A stretch of DNA of 64,000 nt from Alphaproteobacteria bacterium (GTDB lineage: Bacteria > Pseudomonadota > Alphaproteobacteria > Reyranellales > Reyranellaceae), in assembly GCA_017307275.1 (NCBI GenBank), contig JAFKFK010000008.1, positions 248,001 through 312,000 of the forward strand, written 5' to 3'. The notes under the pieces are model-generated. The model had not been told where the DNA came from, did not search any database, and saw only the letters and a list, made by a program, of their open reading frames with translations. The translations under genes were made by a program, and so were the position numbers. Below are positions 36,501-44,373 of this stretch, piece after piece (position 1 is the stretch's first letter; the number at the start of each line of letters is the position of its first letter).

Positions 36501-37002
36501 TGGCGAGCAGAGCAAGACGATCTCGATTGCGATCACGCCCGATACGCTCGACGAAGCCAACGAGCATTTCAGCCTCGTGCTGACCAACGCTCAAGGCGCC
36601 ACGATCGCGCGGGCCACCGCGACCGCTACCATCGTCGACGACGACGCCACGGCAACGCCGCCGGTGACGCCGACCCCGACTCCGCCAACCACGCCACCGA
36701 CGACTGGCGACCTAGAGGCATTGTTCGCCGTCGTCAATTCGTGGAGCGGCGGCTTCCAAGGCAGCGTCACGCTCGACAATGAGGGTGCCAACGCAACGAA
36801 CGGTTGGCAGGTCCGGATCGACACCACGAACGTGATCACGGACATCTGGAATGCCGAGATCGTGTCGCACGATGCCAACGGCTACGTGGTCAAGAATGCC
36901 GCGTGGAATGGCACGATCGCTCACGACGGCGAGGCGAGCTTCGGTTTCGTCACCGCAGGCTCGATGAATCCGCTCGCCGTGCACGTCGATCTCTACGCCT
37001 GA
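33502..37002 (+). CDS. Giant multimodular cellulase: CBM2, Calx-beta and nested GH5
   Basis: A 1166-residue protein. Order: CBM2 (1-100), Calx-beta 1 (106-215), CBM2 (223-321), Calx-beta 2 (329-441), Calx-beta 3 (443-555), first strands of Calx-beta 4 (559-577), GH5 catalytic domain (about 582-936), rest of Calx-beta 4 (about 953-1050), a Thr/Pro linker (1051-1069) and a C-terminal CBM2 (1071-1166). GH5 acid/base is Glu743 (LHNEP), nucleophile Glu861 (IGEFG). It should bind and cut cellulose or a related beta-glucan. It starts directly with a CBM2 and has no Sec signal, so type I or other secretion is suspected. ATG 33502 has a GGAG site; GTG 33490 is less likely. It diverges from a LytTR two-component system. 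Confidence 0.9.
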   Translation: MATVNYDVKDNWGSGFVGNMTVAAGTTGLRGWTVEFDAAFDISNLWGAEIVSRVGNHYVVRNAAWNADVPAGGTVAFGFQATPGSSGGTTATGLSLNGGGTVPVLPTLSVSDATVTEGQTGTAQLSFTVSLSQAATGPVTVNYATANGTATAGQDYVAKTGTITFAAGETTKTIQIAVNGDTAVEANETLTLALSGASGATIADGSATGTIVNDDVTTPTPGNASLDYDVTSNWGSGFTGAMKIEAGSAALNGWTAEFNASFTITNIWNAEIVSHVGDHYVIRNVAWNGKVGAGGDVSFGFQATPGNTGTTATGFTINGAATGEPTPVLPTLSVSDATVVEGNSGVRDLAFIVSLSGAATGPVTVAYTTANGTATAGSDYAAVSGTLTFAAGETSKIIHVQVSGDSTVEANEQFTLALSSPSGATIADGSAVGTITNDDVAPVLPTLSVGDASVAEGNNGLQDLAFTVTLSAPATGAVTVAYATGNGTATAGSDYSALAGTLTFAAGETSKVVHVQVSGDTAVEANETLTLTLSSPTGATIADGSAIGTIINDDVATPTLPTLSVADTSVVEGDPGQSGGGAGWFSTSGNQIIDSAGHSVQIAGVNWFGFETALGVPHGLYTRGYQDMMNQMVDLGFNTIRLPYSSDMLHSTATSYNINYSKSPDLQGLTALQIMDKIIDYAGQIGLKIILDHHRSTPGDGPSSNGLWYDAQHSEASWIADWQMLATRYGDDPTVIGADLHNEPYNGVWGGGGANDWAAAAERAGNAIGDVNPNWLIFVEGVGSYQGQPYWWGGNLMGVRDRPVELDVANKLVYSPHDYPNSVYAQPWFQGPDFPANLPAKFDQMWGYIFKEGIAPIYIGEFGTGLTDPKDAPWFEAITSYLSGDLDNNGTSDLAPGQKGASWTFWSWNPNSGDTGGILNNDWSTPNQAKLAYLTPIQFEFHDGEADGGDGGPATTNHASFLVSLSEAATHAVTVDYHTEIGDAGAADFTGSSGSITFAAGEQSKTISIAITPDTLDEANEHFSLVLTNAQGATIARATATATIVDDDATATPPVTPTPTPPTTPPTTGDLEALFAVVNSWSGGFQGSVTLDNEGANATNGWQVRIDTTNVITDIWNAEIVSHDANGYVVKNAAWNGTIAHDGEASFGFVTAGSMNPLAVHVDLYA
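33813..35166 (+). repeat. Internal module repeats in the cellulase gene
   Basis: Near-identical coding blocks repeat inside the gene. The Calx-beta end block (GGCGC..CACCATCGCCGACGG-like) recurs at 34096, 34768 and 35113. Calx-beta 2 and 3 are tandem with a period of 345 bases (115 codons). The CBM2 plus Calx-beta unit is duplicated with a period of 672 bases (224 codons), so the N-terminal half arose by module duplication. Sequence between copies has drifted but keeps DYDV..NWGSGF and GFQATPG. Confidence 0.75.
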
Positions 37003-37079
37003 GTATGTCTCGCCCTGCAATCCCCTGAGCTTCCAGCCCTTCCTTCTTGCGCCTAAAATCGGCGCCGAAAGGAAGGTCG

Positions 37080-38210
37080 ATGAAGTTCAGCTTCTCCAGC
37101 GAGCAGGAAGAGTTCAGGTCCAATCTCCGCCGTTTCCTCGCGGAGCGGTCGCCGACCAAGGAGGTGCGGCGATTGATGGAGACCGACGCCGGTTGGGAGC
37201 GCGATGCCTGGCGCAAGCTCAATGCGGAACTGGGTCTTACCGCCGTGCGGATTCCCGAGGCCTATGGTGGCCAAGGCTTCGGCTTTGGAGAACTGGGCAT
37301 CGTGCTGGAAGAGGCGGGCCGCGCTCTGCTCTGCGCGCCGCTCTTCTCGACTGCCGTGCTGGCCACGGGCGCCATCCTGAATGCCGGCGCGGAAGCCGAG
37401 AAGCAGGCGCTGCTGCCGGGCATCGCTGCCGGCGACACGATTGCCACGCTGGCCTGGGTCGAGGATCCCGCACGCTGGGATGCTGCCGCCACGACGATGA
37501 CGGCGAGACGATCAGGCAAGAGCTATAAACTCGACGGCTTCAAGAGCTATGTGATCGACGGCCACACTGCTGACCTCATCGTCGTGCTGGCACGCAAGCC
37601 TGGCAGCAAGGGCGAGAATGGCCTGTCGCTGTTCACGGTCGCCGGAGATGCCGAGGGCCTCTCGCGCCACGCGCTCAAGACCATGGATACGACACGCAAG
37701 CTGGCACGCCTCGAATTCAAGGGCGTGAAAGCGACCTTGCTCGGAGAGGCCGGTGCTGCCGCGGCGCCCTTTGCCCGCACGATGATCGAAGCCGCCATCT
37801 GCCTGGCCAACGAAATGGCCGGCGTTGCCGAGCGGCTGCGCGAGGACGCGCTGGCCTACGCCCAGATGCGCATGCAGTTCGGCCGGCCCATCGCCTCCTT
37901 CCAGTCGATGAAGCACAAGCAGGCCGACATGCTGATCGACGTCGAGCTTGCCAAGTCGGCTGCGTATTACGCTGCGGCGGCGCTCGACGACGGCGACGAC
38001 GATGTCCCCGCAGTCGCATCGCTCGCCAAGGCTGCCGCCAGCGAAGCCTGCCTGCAGACGGCCATCCACGCCATCCAGATCCATGGCGGCATCGGCTTCA
38101 CCTGGGACAACGACACCCATCTCTGGTTCAAGCGCGCCAAGAGTTCGGAGGTGCTGCTGGGCGATGCCCACCATCATCGCGAACTGATGATGCAGCGCTG
38201 GGCGGCCTGA
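37080..38210 (+). CDS. Acyl-CoA dehydrogenase, first subunit of a pair
   Basis: A 376-residue acyl-CoA dehydrogenase-fold protein. The N-terminal helices, PEAYGGQGFGFGELGIVLEEAGR, and the C-terminal block IQIHGGIGFTWDNDTHLWFKRAK are clear. The middle domain is divergent: the usual FAD loops are weak and the carboxylate-bearing WEG/YEG segment near the C-terminus is lacking. This is typical of one partner in heteromeric (alpha2beta2) dehydrogenases such as mycobacterial FadE26–FadE27. ATG 37080 follows an AAAGGAAGG site. The second subunit gene begins 13 bases downstream. Likely substrates are bulky CoA esters, by family analogy. Confidence 0.87.
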   Translation: MKFSFSSEQEEFRSNLRRFLAERSPTKEVRRLMETDAGWERDAWRKLNAELGLTAVRIPEAYGGQGFGFGELGIVLEEAGRALLCAPLFSTAVLATGAILNAGAEAEKQALLPGIAAGDTIATLAWVEDPARWDAAATTMTARRSGKSYKLDGFKSYVIDGHTADLIVVLARKPGSKGENGLSLFTVAGDAEGLSRHALKTMDTTRKLARLEFKGVKATLLGEAGAAAAPFARTMIEAAICLANEMAGVAERLREDALAYAQMRMQFGRPIASFQSMKHKQADMLIDVELAKSAAYYAAAALDDGDDDVPAVASLAKAAASEACLQTAIHAIQIHGGIGFTWDNDTHLWFKRAKSSEVLLGDAHHHRELMMQRWAA

Positions 38211-38223
38211 GGGAGGACGGGAC

Positions 38224-39480
38224 ATGAGCGAATTGAACGAAGAAAACGTCCGCGCCGAAGTCCGCGCCTGGCTCGAAGCAAACTGGAATCCCGAACTCGG
38301 CCTCGTCGAGTGGCGCAACAAGCTGGCCGATTCCGGCTGGGGTGTACCGACTTGGCCCAAGCAATGGTACGGCCGCGAGTTGCCGCAGGCGTTGCAGCCG
38401 GTGGTCGACGAGGAGTTTGCCCGCATCGGCGCGATCGGAGTCGCCAAGGCCGGCATCCGCACGCTCGCCGCCGCAACGATCCTGGCGCATGGCACCGATC
38501 TCCATAAGGAGAAGTTCCTGCGCCGCATCCTCACGGGCGAGGACACCTGGTGCCAGCTCTTCAGCGAGCCCGGCTCGGGATCGGACGTGGCCGGTGCCGT
38601 GACGCGCGCAGAGATGCGCGGCAACAAGTGGGTGGTGAACGGCCAGAAAGTCTGGACCACCAGCGCCCATCATGCCCATTGGGGCCTGCTGCTGGCGCGC
38701 ACCGACTGGGACCTGACCAAGCACAAGGGCCTTTCCTATTTCATCATCGACATGCATCAGCCTGGCGTGAAGGTGCAGCCGCTGAAGCAGATGAATGGCC
38801 ATGCCTCATTCAATCAGGTGTTCATGACCGACGCCGAGGTGCAGCCGGAATTCCTGGTGGCCAATGTCGGCGACGGATGGGCCGTGACCACCACGACCCT
38901 GATGCATGAGCGGCGCGGCGCCGACGGCCTGCGTACCTGGGCAATGGGATCGGATCGCAAGGGCCGCATCTACGAGGAAGAGCGTGCCGAGGTCGCGACG
39001 ACGATGGAGCCCTACAAGTGGTATCCGCAGCGCGCGGGCCGCGTCGACCTGATCCTGCAGCGCGCCAAGGAAACCGGGCATCTTGCCGATCCCGTGGTGC
39101 GCCAGGAGATCGCCAAGCTCCTGACCATGTCCAAGGCCGCGGAATGGACGGCCCGTCGCGCCCGAGCAGCGCAGGCGCTCGGCCGGCCTCAGGGTCCAGA
39201 AGGGTCGTTGGGCAAGCTGGTGTCGAGCCATGTCGCCCGCGCCGCAGCCCGGATACACACCCAGCTCTCCGGCGCCGATGCGCTCCTCACCGGAACCGAC
39301 AGCCCGATGGGCGGCGTCATTGCGGAAATCCTCGTCTCCGTGCCGGCGACCTCGATCGCCGGCGGTACCGACGAGATCCAGCGCAACATCATCTCCGAGC
39401 GCGTCCTCAAGATGCCCAAGGAGCCGAGCATCGACACGACCAAGCCGTTCCGCGACGTGCCACGAAACACCGTCGGCTGA
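38224..39480 (+). CDS. Acyl-CoA dehydrogenase, second subunit of a pair
   Basis: A 418-residue acyl-CoA dehydrogenase of the FadE17/FadE26-like group. FAD and substrate loops are strong: QLFSEPGSGSDVAG and WVVNGQKVWTTSAHHAHWG. The C-terminal FAD contact is IAGGTDEIQRNIISERVL. The Glu of YEGT is Gly here, so the base must come from elsewhere, as in isovaleryl-CoA and steroid-type dehydrogenases. With the preceding gene it forms a close pair, consistent with a mixed tetramer that oxidises branched or polycyclic acyl-CoAs. That pairing is inferred from gene order and family. Confidence 0.9.
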   Translation: MSELNEENVRAEVRAWLEANWNPELGLVEWRNKLADSGWGVPTWPKQWYGRELPQALQPVVDEEFARIGAIGVAKAGIRTLAAATILAHGTDLHKEKFLRRILTGEDTWCQLFSEPGSGSDVAGAVTRAEMRGNKWVVNGQKVWTTSAHHAHWGLLLARTDWDLTKHKGLSYFIIDMHQPGVKVQPLKQMNGHASFNQVFMTDAEVQPEFLVANVGDGWAVTTTTLMHERRGADGLRTWAMGSDRKGRIYEEERAEVATTMEPYKWYPQRAGRVDLILQRAKETGHLADPVVRQEIAKLLTMSKAAEWTARRARAAQALGRPQGPEGSLGKLVSSHVARAAARIHTQLSGADALLTGTDSPMGGVIAEILVSVPATSIAGGTDEIQRNIISERVLKMPKEPSIDTTKPFRDVPRNTVG

Positions 39481-39576
39481 CGCCAGCGGCAGGTAAATAA
39501 AGCCGGTCGGCCACTGGACCAGCGAGGCGAGCGTCTCCTACGCTCGCCCCGCTGCGCTTCATCAGAGACCGTGCGG

Positions 39577-40356
39577 ATGGCCGACGTTCAGATTGCCCCT
39601 ACTACTCAATCGGCCAACCGGCCCCTTGCTCGCATCGGCATCGACGGAAGTTGCTACAGCTATAGAGATCCAGGCCTTTCCGTAGACACGCAGGGCTGGC
39701 ATTCGGACCATCCGGTCTTCGAGGACGTCTTCAAGCGGCATCGCCCGAAGCTCGTCGCCGAGATCGGCACCTGGAAAGGCGCCTCGGTGCTTCACATGCA
39801 CCGGATTGCCCGGTCGCTCGACCTCGACACGCATTTCATCTGCATCGACACATGGTTGGGCTCGAACGATACGCTTTGGGTCGGGGACGATCTGCGCCAG
39901 CATCTGCATCTAGACCATGGCTATCCGAACATGTTTCGGCAGTTCGTCCACAATGTTCGTGCCGCGGGCGCCCAGGACCACATCTCGCCGTTTCCCATCA
40001 CCTCGACCGCGGCTGCCCGGGTCTTTCGCAAGCTCGGGATCAAGATCGACGCCCTCTACGTCGATGCCGGACACGAGGAAGAAGAGGTCTATTTCGACCT
40101 GGCCCTGTTCTACGACTCCGTCGCCGAAGGCGGCGCGATCTTCGGCGACGACTACAGCGACGGCTGGCCTGGGGTCATCCGCGCCGTCGATCGGTTCTGC
40201 GCCGAGAAGAACCTCGATCTGAAGGCCGATACCGGCAAGTTCTACTTCGTGAAGCGCACTGTGCCGCGGACACGATCACAGGAAGCCATGTATCGAGCAG
40301 CCGTCGCGGGACGCACCGGATGGCGCCGGGTGAACAAAATCCTCTTCGGACGCTGA
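39577..40356 (+). CDS. Class I SAM-dependent methyltransferase-like protein
   Basis: A 259-residue protein with a Rossmann-type methyltransferase core of the Methyltransf_24 kind found in sugar and secondary-metabolite modification. LVAEIGTWKGASVLHM (motif I), FICIDTWLG (motif II acidic residue), IDALYVDAGHEEEEV and GGAIFGDDYSDGWPGV follow in order. The acidic DAGHEEEE and GDDY segments could bind a metal. Start ATG 39577 or GTG 39571, two codons earlier. Substrate unknown. It precedes the porin gene by 19 bases and may share the same transcript. Confidence 0.75.
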   Translation: MADVQIAPTTQSANRPLARIGIDGSCYSYRDPGLSVDTQGWHSDHPVFEDVFKRHRPKLVAEIGTWKGASVLHMHRIARSLDLDTHFICIDTWLGSNDTLWVGDDLRQHLHLDHGYPNMFRQFVHNVRAAGAQDHISPFPITSTAAARVFRKLGIKIDALYVDAGHEEEEVYFDLALFYDSVAEGGAIFGDDYSDGWPGVIRAVDRFCAEKNLDLKADTGKFYFVKRTVPRTRSQEAMYRAAVAGRTGWRRVNKILFGR

Positions 40357-40375
40357 CCGTCGAAAGTCGAAGCCG

Positions 40376-41179
40376 GTGCCCAGGATCTTTCCCGGCCTCT
40401 TCTCCTGCGTAGCGCTATGGGCAATGTGCGCTGGCGGAGCCGCCTTTGCCGAGGATCCGGCAACACGATGGAACGGCCCCTTCGGTGGCACCTTTTCGGC
40501 AAGCCTCACCGTGGTGTCCGAATATTCCTTCGCCGGCATCTCGCAGACCAATCGCCAGCCGGCGGTCCAGCCCGGACTGCATTACCGCACTCCGTCCATC
40601 AACGAAGACATCAACCTCTGGGCCTATGTCGCGGCCTGGGGCAGCAACGTCGACTTTCCCGGCACCGGCCCCGGCATCGAAGTCGACCTCCTCACCGGCA
40701 TCAAGTTTCTTGCCTTCGAGCGGCGCCTGACCGTCGACATGGGCTATGTGCGCTACTTCTATCCCGGCGTGCCCGGCAGCTTCGCCTACGACTACGGCGA
40801 TTTCGTTGTTTCCGTCGGCTACGACTTCGATCTCTTCCAGTTGAACGGCCGCGTGCGCTACAGCCCCAATTCCTTCGGCGCCTCGGGCAACGCCTGGAAC
40901 AAGCGCGCGCTGCTTACCGTGCCGCTGCCGTTCCTGCGCGTGAACGAGAACATCTCGTTCAAAGTCTATGGCACGCTCGGCAATCAGTATGTCGACCTGC
41001 CCCAGAACTACGGCATTCCCAACAACGACTACTGGTACTGGCAGACGGGCCTCGTGATCTCCGCCTACGGTTTCGATGTCACGATTGCCTATACCGACAC
41101 GACCATCGATTACGCAGGCTGTGGCTACACGACAAACTGTCAGAGCCGCGTTATCGTCGGCATCAGCAAGTATTTTTAG
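40376..41179 (+). CDS. TorF-family putative outer-membrane porin
   Basis: A 267-residue outer-membrane beta-barrel. The signal peptide is cut after AFA (25). The mature start FSASLTVVSEYSFAGISQTNRQPAVQPGL is the family hallmark (Gcw_chp/TorF), followed by alternating amphipathic strands rich in Tyr, Phe and Gly, ending SRVIVGISKYF with a terminal Phe suited to BAM recognition. Two cysteines lie near the end (GCGYTTNCQS). GTG start. It lies four bases before the amidohydrolase gene, suggesting that it admits that enzyme's substrate, which is inference. Confidence 0.82.
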   Translation: MPRIFPGLFSCVALWAMCAGGAAFAEDPATRWNGPFGGTFSASLTVVSEYSFAGISQTNRQPAVQPGLHYRTPSINEDINLWAYVAAWGSNVDFPGTGPGIEVDLLTGIKFLAFERRLTVDMGYVRYFYPGVPGSFAYDYGDFVVSVGYDFDLFQLNGRVRYSPNSFGASGNAWNKRALLTVPLPFLRVNENISFKVYGTLGNQYVDLPQNYGIPNNDYWYWQTGLVISAYGFDVTIAYTDTTIDYAGCGYTTNCQSRVIVGISKYF

Positions 41180-41183
41180 GCAC

Positions 41184-42833
41184 ATGAGCACCAACAAGAT
41201 CACGATCTTCCGCGCCCGTCGTATTCTCACCATGAACCCCGCCCGCCCCGAGGCGACGCACGTCGCGGTACGCGATGGCCGAATCCTGGGCGTCGGGGCC
41301 CTCGAGGAGCTGCAAGGCTGGGGCGCGCATACCCTCGACGACAGCTTCGCCGACAAGGTGCTGATGCCGGGCTTCGTCGAAGGCCATAGCCACGCCGCCG
41401 AGGGTACGTTCTGGCGCTACATCTATCTCGGCCGCTTCGATCGCATGGATCCCGACGGCAAGATCTGGCCGGGCGCCACGTCGATCGACGAAGTGGTGGC
41501 GCGGCTCCAGGAAGAGGAACGCAAGCTCGCCTCGGTCGACGAGCCACTCTCCGGCTGGGGGCTGGATCCGATCTACTACGGTGACCGTCGCGTCGTTCGT
41601 GCGGATTTCGACCGCATTTCGACCAAGCGCCCCATCGGCGTGATGCACGCGAGTGGCCATATCTTCAATGTGAACAGCCGCGCCCTCGAGCTGGCGGGCC
41701 TGCTCCGCACCGGCATCAACCATCCCGGCGTGACGCTCGGTGACGATGGCCTGCCGACCGGCGAACTCAAGGGCCCGGAAGCGATGACCCTGGTCGGGAA
41801 GCATATCGGCTTCGACCGCGAGGCGCTGGCCAACGACGAACCCGGCCTGCGCCGGTTCGCCAGGCTCTGCGTTCGCCAGGGCGTAACCACCGCCACCGAC
41901 CTCGCCAATCTCCTGCCCGACGACGCGGTCCAGATGATGCAGCGCGTGACGGGCGAAGCGCAGTTCCCCGTTCGCATCGTGTCGTTTCGGCGTTTCCAGG
42001 CCCTGACGCCCGAGCAGGCCGTCGAAATCGCCGTGAAGCTCAAGGAGCAAGCGACGGACCGGCTGAGGCTCGGCGCCATCAAGCTGTTCCTCGACGGTTC
42101 GATCCAGGGCTTCTCGGCACGGCTGCGCTGGCCCGGCTACTACAACGGCGCGCCGAACGGCCTCTGGTACACGCCGCCGGAGACGGTTGCTCAGCTCTAC
42201 AGGCTGGCGCTGCAGAAGAACGTGCTGGTGCACAGCCACACCAACGGAGATCAGGCGACGGAAATGGCGCTGGACTGCCTGGAGGGGGCCCTGCTCGATC
42301 ACCCGGCACGCGACCATCGCTTCACCCTCCAGCACTGCCAGCTCGCCGATGCGGCGCAGTTCCGTCGTATGAGCCGGCTCGGCATGTGCGCCAACCTCTT
42401 TCCCAACCATCACTTCTATTGGGGCGATCAGCACTACGAGACCACCGTCGGGCCGGAGCGGGCCACGCGCATGAACGCCTGCGCCACGGCGCTGGCCAGC
42501 GGCGTGCCACTCGCCATTCATTCCGACGCGCCGGTGACGCCGTTGGGCCCCCTGTTCACCGCCTGGGGTGCCGTTAACCGGCTCACCGCCAGCGGTCGCG
42601 TTCTCGGCACCGGCGAACGGATCTCCGTGGCGGACGCGCTGCGCACCATCACCCTCGGCGCCGCCTGGACGCTGAAGCTCGACGGCGAACTGGGTTCCAT
42701 CGAGGTCGGCAAGCGCGCCGACTTTGCCGTTCTGGAAGACGATCCACTGGAGGTCGCGCCCGAGAAGCTGAAGGACGTGCGCATCTGGGGCACGGTCCAG
42801 GCCGGCCGCCTGTTCCCTGCCGCTGGAGCATGA
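41184..42833 (+). CDS. YtcJ-like metal-dependent amidohydrolase
   Basis: A 549-residue amidohydrolase-superfamily enzyme of the YtcJ/N-substituted formamide deformylase group. Metal ligands start with HSH in GFVEGHSHAAEG. A lysine in GAIKLFLDGSIQG, HSHTNGD, LQHCQLAD and the catalytic Asp in AIHSDAPVTPLGP follow. ATG 41184 opens the conserved part. The end overlaps the CobW-type GTPase start (ATGA), and the porin lies just upstream. It lacks a signal peptide, so it acts in the cytoplasm. The substrate is probably an amide, imide or cyclic amine, not determinable here. Confidence 0.85.
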   Translation: MSTNKITIFRARRILTMNPARPEATHVAVRDGRILGVGALEELQGWGAHTLDDSFADKVLMPGFVEGHSHAAEGTFWRYIYLGRFDRMDPDGKIWPGATSIDEVVARLQEEERKLASVDEPLSGWGLDPIYYGDRRVVRADFDRISTKRPIGVMHASGHIFNVNSRALELAGLLRTGINHPGVTLGDDGLPTGELKGPEAMTLVGKHIGFDREALANDEPGLRRFARLCVRQGVTTATDLANLLPDDAVQMMQRVTGEAQFPVRIVSFRRFQALTPEQAVEIAVKLKEQATDRLRLGAIKLFLDGSIQGFSARLRWPGYYNGAPNGLWYTPPETVAQLYRLALQKNVLVHSHTNGDQATEMALDCLEGALLDHPARDHRFTLQHCQLADAAQFRRMSRLGMCANLFPNHHFYWGDQHYETTVGPERATRMNACATALASGVPLAIHSDAPVTPLGPLFTAWGAVNRLTASGRVLGTGERISVADALRTITLGAAWTLKLDGELGSIEVGKRADFAVLEDDPLEVAPEKLKDVRIWGTVQAGRLFPAAGA

Positions 42834-43777
42834 AAGGCAACGTCCTGCCGGTGACGGTGGTCGGCGGATATCTCGGCACCGGCAAGACCACGTTGGTGAA
42901 CAATCTGCTGCGCGCCGCCGCCGGCCGGCGGATCGCCGTCCTGGTCAACGACTTTGGCACGACGCCCATCGACCGCGACCTGATCGTGGCGACCGATGGC
43001 GACACGCTGGAGATTTCCGGTGGCTGCGTGTGCTGCAGCTACGGCTCCGATCTGATGGAAAGACTGATGACGCTGCCGACGCAGCGGCCGGACGTGGAGC
43101 GTGTTGTGCTGGAGGCGAGCGGAGTCGCGCTGCCCGGCATGGTGGCGAATGCCGTGACTCTGCTCGAACCTTATCGAATCGATGCGGTCGTGGTGATGGC
43201 CGACGCCGAGACGGTGCAGGCACAGGCGGACGACGCCTATCTCGGCGACACGATCCTGCGCCAGCTCACGGCAGCCGACCTGATCGTCCTCAATCGCTGC
43301 GACTTGGTGAACGATACCGCGCGCGAGCGAACGATCGACTGGCTTGCACATCAGGCACCCAACGCACGCATTCTACCGGCAACGCACGCAAGGATCGCTC
43401 CGGAACTGCTGATCGGCCTGCGCGACGGCTCGACGCCGCGCACCCATGCCACGCTGCAAGCGCTGGGGGCTCCCGACGCGGCTTCGCTCTATGACGCGCT
43501 GGAACTCGACATGCCGCCGGACATCGACCTGCGGCAGTTGGGGCCATTGCTCGCCGCTCCCGGCACAGGAGTTCTTCGGGCGAAGGGCATGGCACGCGAT
43601 GCAGGCAGTGGAGTTGCCGCACTGCACGTCGTCGGAAGACGCTTCTCCGTCGACCCCGCCCCGCCCGGCACGATGCCGACGAAACTGGTCGCGATCGGGT
43701 TGCGCAACAACCTCGACCGCAATGCAATCAACGACGCACTTCGAAAGACATCGTCGAAACAGGAGATCCCATGCTGA
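42830..43777 (+). CDS. CobW/G3E-family GTPase (putative metallochaperone)
   Basis: A 315-residue G3E GTPase. Walker A is GGYLGTGKTT (12-21). The metal-binding CxCC motif is GGCVCCS (about 64-70), and the nucleotide base motif NRCD follows. A CobW C-terminal domain (about 220-300) is present. Relatives (ZNG1, CobW, YjiA) insert Zn, Co or other metals into client enzymes. Translational coupling to a metal-dependent amidohydrolase makes that enzyme the likely client. It overlaps the GST gene by seven bases. Confidence 0.87.
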   Translation: MKGNVLPVTVVGGYLGTGKTTLVNNLLRAAAGRRIAVLVNDFGTTPIDRDLIVATDGDTLEISGGCVCCSYGSDLMERLMTLPTQRPDVERVVLEASGVALPGMVANAVTLLEPYRIDAVVVMADAETVQAQADDAYLGDTILRQLTAADLIVLNRCDLVNDTARERTIDWLAHQAPNARILPATHARIAPELLIGLRDGSTPRTHATLQALGAPDAASLYDALELDMPPDIDLRQLGPLLAAPGTGVLRAKGMARDAGSGVAALHVVGRRFSVDPAPPGTMPTKLVAIGLRNNLDRNAINDALRKTSSKQEIPC

Positions 43778-44358
43778 CTCTCTATTTTGCCCCCGGCTCC
43801 AGCTCGATGGCGCCGCACATCGCCCTGCACGAGATCGGCATTCCCTTCGAAACGCACGCTCTGTCGCTGGCCGAGAAGCAAACCCGCACACCAGAGTTTC
43901 TCAAGGTCAATCCCGCCGGCAAGGTGCCGGTGCTCGCGATCGACGGACGGCCGCTGATCGAAGTGGCGGGCATCCTCTTCTATCTGGCCCGCCGCCATCC
44001 CGAGGCCGGGCTGCTGCCGGCGGGCGACGTCGAGGCCGAGGCGCAGGCCGTCTCGTGGATGTCCTACCTCGCTTCGGCCGTGCACCCGTCTCGGGGGCAA
44101 GGCCTCGACCCTTGCCGTGCGGCCTGGACCACCGTCGAGCAGCGCCTGGGCGGCCGCGACTGGGTCGTGGGCGACCACTACTCCATCGCCGACATCCACC
44201 TGTTCCGGCTCTACTGGCGCGTCCGCAGCTTTCTCGATCTACCTGCAGGCACTTTGCCGGCGGTCGAAGCCCACTATGCCCGCATGATGGCGCGGCCGGC
44301 GGTGATCAAGACCATCGAGATCGAGAGCAAGGTCGCCGGGCACAGCCTGCCCGGCTGA
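43771..44358 (+). CDS. Glutathione S-transferase
   Basis: A 195-residue GST: thioredoxin-like N-domain with LYFAPGSSSMAPHIALHE and the cis-proline KVPVLAIDG, then an all-helical C-domain with YSIADIHLFRLYW. The catalytic hydroxyl is probably one of the serines in PGSSS, which suggests a beta- or Ser-type bacterial GST. It ends the porin–amidohydrolase–GTPase run and overlaps the GTPase gene. A role in detoxifying the same imported compound is plausible but unproven. Confidence 0.88.
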   Translation: MLTLYFAPGSSSMAPHIALHEIGIPFETHALSLAEKQTRTPEFLKVNPAGKVPVLAIDGRPLIEVAGILFYLARRHPEAGLLPAGDVEAEAQAVSWMSYLASAVHPSRGQGLDPCRAAWTTVEQRLGGRDWVVGDHYSIADIHLFRLYWRVRSFLDLPAGTLPAVEAHYARMMARPAVIKTIEIESKVAGHSLPG

Positions 44359-44373
44359 TCGTCCGCCGTCTGG

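Noticed and set aside
34498..36594. Open frame of 698 codons opposite the cellulase
   Set aside because: Long antisense frames are expected at this GC content. No domain is visible and the sense strand carries a clear modular protein.
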